DNA of 64,000 nt from Bacillota bacterium (lineage in GTDB: Bacteria > Bacillota > Clostridia > Oscillospirales > Ruminococcaceae). This document shows, piece by piece, positions 51,339 to 58,696 of this stretch. Below the pieces are notes generated by a model. The model was given only the letters and a program-made list of their open reading frames with translations, did not search any database and was not told the DNA's origin. The position numbers and the translations under genes are program-made. Each line of letters starts with the position of its first letter. Position 1 is the first letter of the stretch. The DNA lies in the NCBI GenBank assembly GCA_023457355.1, contig JAEWLW010000054.1:62001-126000 (forward strand), given 5' to 3'.

Positions 51339-52850
51339 CTACGCGCTTTGGGTCGTCCTTAAAAGCATCTTTTTAAAAATTGCCGACAAAGGTTTTCCGA
51401 AAGCCATGATAAGCGCAATCACAAGGATGGTGGCTGAAATCGGCTTTGTTATGACATGGATGAAATTTCCGTTACCAATAATCAGCGCCTGCCGGAGATT
51501 GGATTCGGTCAGGTAACCCAAAACAATTGCAAGAACCATGGGCGCGGCCGGTATCTCAAACTTTTTCATGAAATAGCCGATCATGCCGAAAAATATGGTT
51601 AGGCCAACCGTAAACATCGAATTTTCCAGCGCATAGGCGCCGACCAGAATAAAGGCCAGGACAACCGCGTTCAAAATCGGTGTCTTCACCTGAAGGACTT
51701 TCACAAAGAGCGGCAGCCCGCAAATGCCGAGGAAAAGCAGGAATATATTCCCGATGTACATGCTCGCGACCAGGCCCCATGCAACGTCCGGCGCCTTCGT
51801 GAAAAAGGACGGGCCGGGCGTGATGCCAAGCATCATTAAGGCGCCCATCATAATGGCGGTGGAGCCCGAGCCGGGCACACCCAGCGTCAGCATCGGAACC
51901 ATAGCGCCCATTGAAGCGGCGTTGTTTGCCGATTCAGGCGCCGCTACACCTTCGAGAACACCGCTTCCAAACGCTTCCCTGTTCTTGGAGGTGCGCTTTG
52001 CCATATCATAGGAAAGAAACGAAGCTATAGTGGCGCCCGCGCCGGGCAGCATCCCGACCAAAAAACCCAATACCGTCCCGCGCCCGATATGCGGCAGGCA
52101 GTCGGCCCACTCGCGTTTAGTGGGGAATAGGTTCCGGGGCCTGAACATATCCTTTTCAACCCGGATATCCGTGTTGCTTTTTTCAGAAATAATCTCTGCG
52201 ATTCCGAAAAGCCCCATGGCAACCGGAATAAAATCAATCCCGGAAAAAAGATGGATGTTGCCAAATACATAGCGTTGCGAGCCGTTTACCAAATCCATGC
52301 CAATACATGCAATGAACAAGCCGATAAAGGCCGACAAAAATCCTTTTGCGGGAGATTTTCCGGTCATACCTGCTATGGAGGTCATACCCAGCACCATCAG
52401 TGCAAAATACTCAGATGAGCCAAACATCAACGCGTATTGGGAAATAACCGGTGCCAAAAGCATAAAAGCCACGACTGCAATGGTTCCGCCGATAATTGAG
52501 GCATAAGCAGCCATTCCCAATGCCTTGCCTGCCTGCCCCTTTTGGCTAAGAGGATAACCGTCCATCGCCGTCATAACTGCTGCCGAGTCCCCGGGGGTGT
52601 TAATCAATATGGCCGTGATAGAACCGCCGTACATTGCACCGTAATAAATACCGGCGAGAAGAATAATTCCTGTTGCTGCATCCATCCCGTATGTCAGCGG
52701 CAATAGCACCGCTATGCCAACGGAGGGTCCCAATCCCGGAAGCGCGCCTATAATCACACCGCATAACACGCCGCCAAAGGCATATAAAAGCACGATCGGG
52801 TTTGTAACAACTGAAAAGCCTGTGATCAGGTTTTCAAGAAGACTTGTCAT
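51339..52850 (-). CDS. tctA: Tripartite tricarboxylate transporter, large permease
   Basis: A 503-residue membrane protein with about 11-12 helices. The signature GALPGLGPSVGIAVLLPLTYGMDAATGIILLAGIYYGAMYGGSITAILINTPGDSA is complete, and GMLPGAGATIASFLSYDMAKRTSKNREAFGSG marks the second half. Couples uptake to a sodium or proton gradient. Start at 52850 with AAAGGACGG upstream. Confidence 0.97.
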   Translation of the reverse strand: MTSLLENLITGFSVVTNPIVLLYAFGGVLCGVIIGALPGLGPSVGIAVLLPLTYGMDAATGIILLAGIYYGAMYGGSITAILINTPGDSAAVMTAMDGYPLSQKGQAGKALGMAAYASIIGGTIAVVAFMLLAPVISQYALMFGSSEYFALMVLGMTSIAGMTGKSPAKGFLSAFIGLFIACIGMDLVNGSQRYVFGNIHLFSGIDFIPVAMGLFGIAEIISEKSNTDIRVEKDMFRPRNLFPTKREWADCLPHIGRGTVLGFLVGMLPGAGATIASFLSYDMAKRTSKNREAFGSGVLEGVAAPESANNAASMGAMVPMLTLGVPGSGSTAIMMGALMMLGITPGPSFFTKAPDVAWGLVASMYIGNIFLLFLGICGLPLFVKVLQVKTPILNAVVLAFILVGAYALENSMFTVGLTIFFGMIGYFMKKFEIPAAPMVLAIVLGYLTESNLRQALIIGNGNFIHVITKPISATILVIALIMAFGKPLSAIFKKMLLRTTQSA

Positions 52851-52869
52851 GTTTATCCGTCCTTTACTT

Positions 52870-53370
52870 TTATAATTGAAATATCCCCGCCGGAAGGGGA
52901 ATGCGCAAAAATACATCGAATATCAGGAACAGAACAGCAAAGGTTCCCACGCCTACCAAGCAGGATGTTTTCAGGGTTTCCTTGCCTAAGACACGTATCA
53001 AAATGACAACAGCGATGCTGATGGCGACCAGTAAACCGATAATATCGGACAAAATAACCACCGCCCATGAAATTCCAATAACGATTGCAAACGATTTTAA
53101 TTCCATCCTGTTAAAAATATTCTTTTGGAGCATATTATCAGGTTGATCCTGAAGGATATCTTTTTTTGCCTTAAACCACGCCTTCATAAAAATCGCCAGG
53201 CTGCAAAGAACAATGGCAATTCCGCACATGATCGGGAAGAATCCAGGCCCCGGAAATCCCTGTTTTGTAAAGGCAAGGTTTTGTACAAAGGCAAGCCAGA
53301 TAATAATCAAACCACCTAAGACGCCCATTATCCCCAGAATAAGATTTGCCTGCCGCATTTGGAATTTCAT
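52870..53370 (-). CDS. tctB: Tripartite tricarboxylate transporter, small permease
   Basis: A 166-residue protein with four hydrophobic helices (LILGIMGVLGGLIIIWLAF; FFPIMCGIAIVLCSLAIFM; SFAIVIGISWAVVILSDIIGLLVAISIAVVIL; CLVGVGTFAVLFLIFDVFL) typical of TctB. The GFPGPGFFPIM segment after the first helix is a family mark. The ATG at 53370 is preferred to 53379/53388 because the AAAGGA site then has correct spacing. Confidence 0.9.
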   Translation of the reverse strand: MKFQMRQANLILGIMGVLGGLIIIWLAFVQNLAFTKQGFPGPGFFPIMCGIAIVLCSLAIFMKAWFKAKKDILQDQPDNMLQKNIFNRMELKSFAIVIGISWAVVILSDIIGLLVAISIAVVILIRVLGKETLKTSCLVGVGTFAVLFLIFDVFLRIPLPAGIFQL

Positions 53371-53394
53371 TTCCGCCATCCTTTCCAATAGTCT

Positions 53395-54024
53395 TCACTT
53401 TTTCGGCGTATATTTTTCTAGCATATTTATCGCCCGCGTCGGGTTAAATAAACCACAAACACAAGGTGCACCCATTCGGATGGCGCCCTGCTGCGGCGAC
53501 ATTCGCCCAGATTTGACGCTTTCGATTGTATCGACAACCAAAGCCTTTGAAATCAGGCCATGGCCGCACATCGTTATAAATTCCAATACTTCTTCAGGAG
53601 GCAGCTTTTCTTTCTTGCCCCAAATATCCAATGACATATTGACAGAATGAGGGGTTATCCCGAATTCCCGGCACATTTGTTCAATATCTTCGCGCGGGCC
53701 TGAAAGTGTGATGGATATCCCCAAATCCATCTCCTGTAGCCTTTTGATAATTTCACGGACTTTTTCCGCACTGTCGAAGCAACAGCGAACACGGGGTACC
53801 GCTGTAAAGCCCTGCTTGATCTCCTCAAGGCTTACGCCTGAGAGAATGGTTCCCGTTTCATTGGAGCCTGTGTTGATTGGCCCTATTTCCCAAACCAGAT
53901 CCAGAATTTTTCTCAGCTTATCCTTGCTGTCCTTGCTGTTGATGCCGGAAGCGGCCGTCGCAAGTAGTATGTAGTCATTTTTCAGCGCTTCGGGCGTTCC
54001 TCTTCTATGCAATGAGTGTGACAC
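53395..54024 (-). CDS. Protein A2: paralogue of A1
   Basis: A 209-residue protein, roughly half identical to A1 over its full length. It keeps HSLHR, RCCFD, PHS, MCGHG and PCVCGLFNPTRA. Differences are in the loops. It starts at a GTG whose ribosome binding site (AGGAGG) is in the last codons of B2, 2 bp upstream of the start. Placed between B2 and tctB, so one operon carries two copies of the pair on either side of the transporter. No signal peptide, so it acts in the cytoplasm. Confidence 0.85.
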   Translation of the reverse strand: MSHSLHRRGTPEALKNDYILLATAASGINSKDSKDKLRKILDLVWEIGPINTGSNETGTILSGVSLEEIKQGFTAVPRVRCCFDSAEKVREIIKRLQEMDLGISITLSGPREDIEQMCREFGITPHSVNMSLDIWGKKEKLPPEEVLEFITMCGHGLISKALVVDTIESVKSGRMSPQQGAIRMGAPCVCGLFNPTRAINMLEKYTPKK

Positions 54025-54026
54025 CG

Positions 54027-54782
54027 TTATACCTCCTGTCGCTCTATTTTAAAGGGCCGGCCCATGCCCAGGTTCACCTTACAGTTCGGGCGTGGAATAA
54101 TGCCCAGGCTATGACATAATGCATTGGCGGGCAACGTTCCGTCAGCGTCGTAGCAGCCCATAAGGTCGAGTGAAAATACCGTATCGACAATATCGGCAAG
54201 CTCCCGGCATTTATTGAGTACCTCCTCCCCTTTCTCAAACGGAATCGTAAATTCAACGATGGCGCTGACAAACATCTCATCGAGATATTCCGCTTTAAAC
54301 CTGCCTGTTTTTTTATCCGCCAGCATTTCGCTCAGCGGATTACATTGCTCCAGCTCAATGCCGATAGTGGCCAATGCCATGGTGACCTTTTCAATTTCCC
54401 GGACGCTTGTCGAAACGGAGGGCCTTCCCATTTCAAGGCAGATGCCCAATTCACCGCGGCACACCCTTCCGGTGACGTCGTTGGTTTTAACCTCTTCTGT
54501 CCCCCGCCCTGGAACACCGGTTAAGGGATGTGTCGTTGAAGGGTCGCTAAAAAATCTGCGGAGCTTTCTTCCGTCGGAGCGCGCCTCAGGCGCAAGCTCA
54601 TAAATTGCCGATACCGGACATTTGACGACGCGCGGGCGGATACAGTTGCCGCACTCCAGACATAAACTCTGGTTGATAGCCGCTTTTTTACCGGATGGGG
54701 TCTGCGTGATGCTTATGGCATCAGCAGGACAATACGGTACACAAATGCCGCAACCAATGCACTTTTTTTCATCAATAACCAC
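54027..54782 (-). CDS. Protein B2: paralogue of B1
   Basis: A 251-residue protein with clusters CIGCGICVPYCP and CLECGNC(x7)CP, the invariant GRGTEEVKTNDVTGR, EMGRP, CNP and the closing PNCKVNLGMGRP. A longer frame exists upstream, but the GTG at 54782 has AAGGAG 8 bp away. It is first in the operon. The LysR gene at 55041 is divergent. Extra residues after cluster 1 (TPSGKK) distinguish it from B1 and B3. Confidence 0.87.
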   Translation of the reverse strand: MVIDEKKCIGCGICVPYCPADAISITQTPSGKKAAINQSLCLECGNCIRPRVVKCPVSAIYELAPEARSDGRKLRRFFSDPSTTHPLTGVPGRGTEEVKTNDVTGRVCRGELGICLEMGRPSVSTSVREIEKVTMALATIGIELEQCNPLSEMLADKKTGRFKAEYLDEMFVSAIVEFTIPFEKGEEVLNKCRELADIVDTVFSLDLMGCYDADGTLPANALCHSLGIIPRPNCKVNLGMGRPFKIERQEV

Positions 54783-54854
54783 TTTGCTGTCTCCTTTTTT
54801 ATATAAATTGAATACACCCCTAAGCACATGTGCTTTTAAGCCGTATTCGAAATA

Positions 54855-54872
54855 TGTTATAACGATATAACA
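54855..54872. repeat. Inverted repeat in the divergent LysR/B2 promoter region
   Basis: TGTTATA-ACGA-TATAACA, perfect 7-bp arms. LysR regulators bind imperfect dyads between divergent genes, and this is the only clear dyad in the 258-bp gap. Confidence 0.55.
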
Positions 54873-54882
54873 ATATAGATTG

Positions 54883-54911
54883 TTGACAAAACAAATGGAC
54901 TGTTGTTAAAT
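54883..54911 (+). promoter_or_regulatory. Candidate promoter of LysR gene 2
   Basis: TTGACA (54883-54888), a 17-bp spacer and TTAAAT (54906-54911), about 130 bp upstream of the start codon. The -10 is weak. Confidence 0.4.
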
Positions 54912-55040
54912 AAAACTATTGCATATTTACGGATTACTATTTCAGTATAGTTGCTGTATATGTCTTTGTAAAATTCATAATTGGAAGGATGATCATAACT
55001 TAATTTTATTTCGAGAACTGGAAAACCGGAGGTGAAATTT

Positions 55041-55907
55041 TTGAGGTTGGAAGATTATGAACTGTTGGTAACGCTCCACCAGACAAAAAACCTGACGCAG
55101 GCCGCCCGAGAAGTTTTTATGACGCAGCCTGCATTGACAAAGCGACTTCAGATTGTAGAAAAAGAATATGGATGTACCATTGTGGACCGCACAAATAAAG
55201 GGTTGGTGTTCACCACATGCGGCGAATATTTGGTACAGCAGGCATATAGAATCTGTGAATTTCAGCGCCAGACACAGCAAAGGGTGCGCGAATTAAACGA
55301 GGAGCAATCAAATGAAATTTGCATAGGCTCGCCAATCACTTTTACAAAGCACTACCTGCCCAATCTGCTGCGGCACTTTAATATTGCACATCCCGACATT
55401 AAATTTCAAATTAATGTAGACCATTCCTCATCTATTCCACATCATATCAAGATTGGGAACGCCCAGTGTGGCTTTATGTTTGGGGATGTGGGGCATTCCT
55501 TTAACGCCTATCGAATGGATACGCAAGCCTGCTACGCCATTTCCAGCAAAAAGCTGGATTTTGCAAACCTTCCTGACGAGCCGCTGATTTTATACAGCAG
55601 AAACGAAGCGACTACAGAATCGGTACTTAAATGGTGGTACGAACATAATAAAGTTAATCCGAAGGTTGGCATGACGGTCAGCGACCTAGACACAGCAATG
55701 TGCATGGTTCGCGTGGGATTTGGTTATTGTATTGCGTTTTGCAGAGATAATTATTCAATGGCTAAGAACCTCTTCCGAATTCCGCTATATAATACCAACG
55801 GAACACCTTTCACCAGAAACACATGGTTTCTTTATCCTGATGAAAACAAAGTTTCTGAAAATGTCAAAACATTCATTTCCTTTGTCGTACGTGAGTACCA
55901 GATGTAA
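55041..55907 (+). CDS. LysR-family regulator 2
   Basis: A 288-residue protein. The winged helix is YELLVTLHQTKNLTQAAREVFMTQPALTKRLQIVEKEYGCTIVDRTNKGLVFTTCG (about 6-60), and the remainder is the effector domain (NEICIGSPITFTKHYLPNLLRHFNIAHPDIKF). I start it at the TTG at 55041, where GGAGG is 8 bp upstream; the GTG at 55032 overlaps that site. Divergent from B2, so it is the probable regulator of the B2-A2-tct-B1-A1 operon. Confidence 0.9.
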   Translation: MRLEDYELLVTLHQTKNLTQAAREVFMTQPALTKRLQIVEKEYGCTIVDRTNKGLVFTTCGEYLVQQAYRICEFQRQTQQRVRELNEEQSNEICIGSPITFTKHYLPNLLRHFNIAHPDIKFQINVDHSSSIPHHIKIGNAQCGFMFGDVGHSFNAYRMDTQACYAISSKKLDFANLPDEPLILYSRNEATTESVLKWWYEHNKVNPKVGMTVSDLDTAMCMVRVGFGYCIAFCRDNYSMAKNLFRIPLYNTNGTPFTRNTWFLYPDENKVSENVKTFISFVVREYQM

Positions 55908-55909
55908 TT

Positions 55910-56053
55910 TATAGTCAAATCAACAGGAAAGTGAAACAGAATTCACGGGTTTATTTTATGGCTGCAAGGCGGAGGGCGTGGGCTGGTTCCCGTCAAGAAC
56001 GACAACGCAATCAGACCGCCAAGGCGGCTCGGCTTTCAATTGATTTGACGATA
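55910..56053. mobile_element. MITE-like inverted-repeat element, copy 3
   Basis: 144 bp, slightly shorter than the others. Ends TATAGTCAAATCAA... and ...TTGATTTGACGATA. The internal GCAAGGCGGAGGGCG, GGTTCCCGTCAAGAACGACAAC and CCGCCAAGG blocks match copy 1. It starts 3 bp after the lysR stop. Confidence 0.7.
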
Positions 56054-56080
56054 ATACCGTAGACAAGCTTTGACTTTCCA

Positions 56081-56132
56081 AAAGAGGCCCCAAACTACGC
56101 GCGACATAAGCGTGTGCAGTTTGGGGCCTTTT
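56081..56132 (-). terminator. Terminator of the dehydrogenase-B3-A3 operon
   Basis: 12-bp stem AGGCCCCAAACT / AGTTTGGGGCCT followed on the minus strand by CTTTTGGAAAG. It lies just past the A3 stop at 56141. Confidence 0.8.
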
Positions 56133-56140
56133 CCAAATTG

Positions 56141-56764
56141 TTATTCCTGCTGTGATAATAGCTTTTCAGCGCGCGTGATGTTAAAAATGCCGCAGTAACA
56201 GGGCTTTGCAAGTATTTTTGCACCCTCGACTGGGGTAAGCGTTCCTTTTTTAATGGAATCCTTGACCTGTCGAACCAATCCTGCTGAGATCATGGCATGC
56301 CCGCACATCGTTGTCAACGCCATTACATCGTCAGGGGGCAGGCCCTCCAAATTTCCAAACAGGCCCAGCGAGAGATCGGCAGAATGAGGCGTCAACCCGG
56401 CCTCACTGCATATTTTTTCAACCGCCTCACGCAGGCCGGTGATCACAACCGACATGCCTAAATTTTCTTCCTTCAGGGTTTTAAGTACTCGGATGACCTT
56501 TTGCGCATCGTCAAAACAGCCCATTGCCGGTGAATTATCCTCCGTTTTTGCAAGCAGTTCCTCCCGGTCAAAGCCCAACGTCATATTTTGCTGGGTGGTT
56601 AAAGAGCCCCAATTGACGGGTTCCTCATCCAATGCAATCTCCATGACGCGGCGCATTTTAGGCGCGGCATTTTCATGGTTAAAATTCATCGCGGGTCTGG
56701 AGATGAACGGAAAATCGTTTTCAAAGCTTTCTTCCTCACCGAAGCGGTGCAGAGTATGTGTCAT
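56141..56764 (-). CDS. Protein A3: divergent paralogue of A1/A2
   Basis: A 207-residue protein with the same motifs but more diverged: MTHTLHR, MGCFD (one Cys instead of two), TPHSADLSLG, TMCGHAMIS and PCYCGIFNITRA. The second Gly of MCGHG is Ala, and the first Cys of the RCCFD pair is Gly. Those positions are therefore not essential to the fold or family, while C82-, C153-, C188- and C190-type positions are. It follows B3 by 3 bp with AAGGAGG inside the B3 end. Confidence 0.85.
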   Translation of the reverse strand: MTHTLHRFGEEESFENDFPFISRPAMNFNHENAAPKMRRVMEIALDEEPVNWGSLTTQQNMTLGFDREELLAKTEDNSPAMGCFDDAQKVIRVLKTLKEENLGMSVVITGLREAVEKICSEAGLTPHSADLSLGLFGNLEGLPPDDVMALTTMCGHAMISAGLVRQVKDSIKKGTLTPVEGAKILAKPCYCGIFNITRAEKLLSQQE

Positions 56765-56767
56765 GCG

Positions 56768-57487
56768 TTATACCTCCTTCAACGGACGGCCGAGACCGAC
56801 ATTAAGCTTGATGTTCTTTGGCGCAGATAGCCCCAAACGTTCCAGAATGTCAATGGTTGGGAGCGTTTTGTCGTCGTTATACCGTACGACCAGTCCCCAG
56901 GAAAATACGGTGTTGGCTTTTTTTGCATTTTCCAATATTATTCGGCATATTTCTTCCATTCGCGAAATAGGAATTATGAATTCCACAATGGCGGAGAGCA
57001 CCTTCTCTTCGCGGACGTCTTCTTTTACTTTCCCCGTCAAAGGATCCAGCAAAAACGTAAGGGGATTACAGGGTTCAAGCGGTACCTGAGCCTTTGTCAA
57101 AGGTATGGTCATGACCTCAACGTCCCGAAGAATACAGCCCTTTGCGGGGCGTCCAAATTCAAGTGCGAAGCCAATCTCCCCCCGCTTGAAACGCCCTGTA
57201 ACGTCGTTGGTTTTAACCTCCTCGGTTCCCCTGCCTCGAACACCGGTGTTTTCGTGCTTTGCGGTAGGATCAGAAAAAACCTTTCGCACCGAACGTGGCC
57301 AGCGATTGACCGTCTCCGGCTCATAAAAAGCTTTTTTGGGACAGGGAATCTGCCGAACGCAGATTCCACATTCGATACATGCTTCCTGATTGATAACTGC
57401 CTTTGACTGCTCCATGGATATACAGCCCATGGGACAGTATGGAAGACATTTTTTGCAGCCTATGCAAAGTTCCGTGTTAACTTTCAT
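56768..57487 (-). CDS. Protein B3: paralogue of B1/B2
   Basis: A 239-residue protein with clusters CIGCKKCLPYCP and CIECGIC(x5)CP, then RGRGTEEVKTNDVTGR, EFGRP, CNP and PKNIKLNVGLGRPL. The second cluster has a shorter last spacing than in B1 (x8) and B2 (x7). The ATG at 57487 with AAAGGA upstream is chosen. Forms an operon with the dehydrogenase gene upstream and A3 downstream. Confidence 0.87.
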   Translation of the reverse strand: MKVNTELCIGCKKCLPYCPMGCISMEQSKAVINQEACIECGICVRQIPCPKKAFYEPETVNRWPRSVRKVFSDPTAKHENTGVRGRGTEEVKTNDVTGRFKRGEIGFALEFGRPAKGCILRDVEVMTIPLTKAQVPLEPCNPLTFLLDPLTGKVKEDVREEKVLSAIVEFIIPISRMEEICRIILENAKKANTVFSWGLVVRYNDDKTLPTIDILERLGLSAPKNIKLNVGLGRPLKEV

Positions 57488-57514
57488 TGCTACCATTCCT
57501 TTCTGGTTTGAATT

Positions 57515-58408
57515 CTAAAACAGCCTTTTAGGCTCATTTTCAGCAAGAAATCTTAAAACTTGTCCGAAATCAGTGCATGAGACATCCACCGACTCAACCC
57601 CAGCATAGCCCGAGATTTTTTCGAGCCGCTTTTTGCTTGCTCTGGACATATCACAGGATTCTTCCAAGGCGATAAGCGTCAAAACCACCTGCTGCATTTC
57701 TTCACTTCGCCGTTTGGAGTGTTTTATAGTTGCCGCAAAGGTCTGATCTGCAAGCTGACGTAGCGTTTTACCACTGATGGTTTTTTCCAGGCTGTCAATT
57801 GCCGCATCTAAAATTCCCAGCCGATATGCTGGAAGCATAAATTCCAGCATGAGCTGTGGCAAACCTTTCATAAACACACTTCGAAGCATTTTAAGCATAG
57901 AAGCCGCCCCCGCTTCGGCATCTATAACGGTTATCTCCATCCCAAAGAGGGATAGGGCTTCAAAAAACTTATCCGCCTTTTGCCCCGCCACTGCAATAGG
58001 AACACGGTGGCCAAAAACTGGAACCGGCCCCAAAATTGCTCCATCAATAAAAGGTATTTTGTTGTTAAACTGTTGTGCAATATTTTTCTTCGTTATCGGT
58101 GAAACAGAATTCAAGTCCACAAAAACCTGGCTAGAATCAAGCAATTCAATTGCGTGACAAGCAACATCTCTGGCTGAATCGGGTGTCACAAGCGATAGAA
58201 CAAAACTGCTTCCATAAAGCGCCTCTGAAAGATCATCCGTTACGAAGACGCCAGCCTTTTCAGCCTTTTGGATGATAGCGCTTCGCTTTTTTTCATGGCT
58301 GCACCCTCTGGCATATGCAGACATTTCAATTTCGCCGCTATTGCGAAGCCCACAGGCAATGGCAGATGCCGCTTCCCCAAACCCGATAAAACATATCTTC
58401 AGACTTAT
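57515..58408 (-). CDS. 6-phosphogluconate dehydrogenase-like NAD(P)-binding protein with DUF1932 domain, non-canonical start
   Basis: The Rossmann domain contains KICFIGFGEAASAIACGLRNSG (GxGxxA motif) only if translation begins near 58408. Next come SLVTPDSARDVACHAIELLDSSQVFVDLNSVSP (beta-hydroxyacid-dehydrogenase-like) and a DUF1932 C-terminal domain (SMLKMLRSVFMKGLPQLMLEFMLPAYRLGI). No ATG, GTG or TTG lies between the in-frame stop and the glycine motif. An AGGAGG sits 8 bp before an ATA at 58408, and a CTG follows two codons later. The first ATG (58324) would delete the cofactor loop. Probable oxidation or reduction of a beta-hydroxy acid linked to B3-A3. Confidence 0.8.
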   Translation of the reverse strand: MSLKICFIGFGEAASAIACGLRNSGEIEMSAYARGCSHEKKRSAIIQKAEKAGVFVTDDLSEALYGSSFVLSLVTPDSARDVACHAIELLDSSQVFVDLNSVSPITKKNIAQQFNNKIPFIDGAILGPVPVFGHRVPIAVAGQKADKFFEALSLFGMEITVIDAEAGAASMLKMLRSVFMKGLPQLMLEFMLPAYRLGILDAAIDSLEKTISGKTLRQLADQTFAATIKHSKRRSEEMQQVVLTLIALEESCDMSRASKKRLEKISGYAGVESVDVSCTDFGQVLRFLAENEPKRLF

Positions 58409-58447
58409 GGCAAAAACCTCCTATCAATGTATAAACTGTATGCCTTT

Positions 58448-58476
58448 ATTGTATTTTGTAAATTGAAATATGTAAA
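58448..58476 (-). promoter_or_regulatory. Promoter of the dehydrogenase-B3-A3 operon
   Basis: TTTACA (58471-58476), 17 bp, TACAAT (58448-58453) on the minus strand. It overlaps a direct repeat with ATATGTAA-type units near 58468 and 58484 that may be an operator. Confidence 0.6.
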
Positions 58477-58596
58477 ATCACGATATGTAATATTTGATAT
58501 TCCCAATCAGAATGGTGAGAAATTATTGCGAGTTATTCTCGGCACAATCGCCATACAAATACGGAGCGGAGCCACCTCTCCCCCTCTTTTGGGTAC

Positions 58597-58631
58597 AAAA
58601 AAAGAGCGCCACTACCGAAGTAATGACGCTC
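58597..58631 (-). terminator. Terminator of tsf
   Basis: On the minus strand, 12-bp stem GAGCGTCATTAC / GTAGTGGCGCTC with a TTCG tetraloop and seven Ts. Confidence 0.9.
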
Positions 58632-58696
58632 GTTTATCCCTTAACAAGTCCGCAAAAAATCACGGCTTTTTGGGCAAAAAGTTTTGTTGGCTACAA

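Noticed and set aside
27731..56053. The three short repeats as a riboswitch or conserved ncRNA
   Set aside because: Terminal inverted repeats, flanking TA and placement in unrelated gaps in differing gene contexts fit a transposable repeat better.
48763..56764. A proteins as true proline racemases
   Set aside because: Only the local MCGHG motif matches. Length, order and spacing of the second motif differ, so homology cannot be claimed from sequence.
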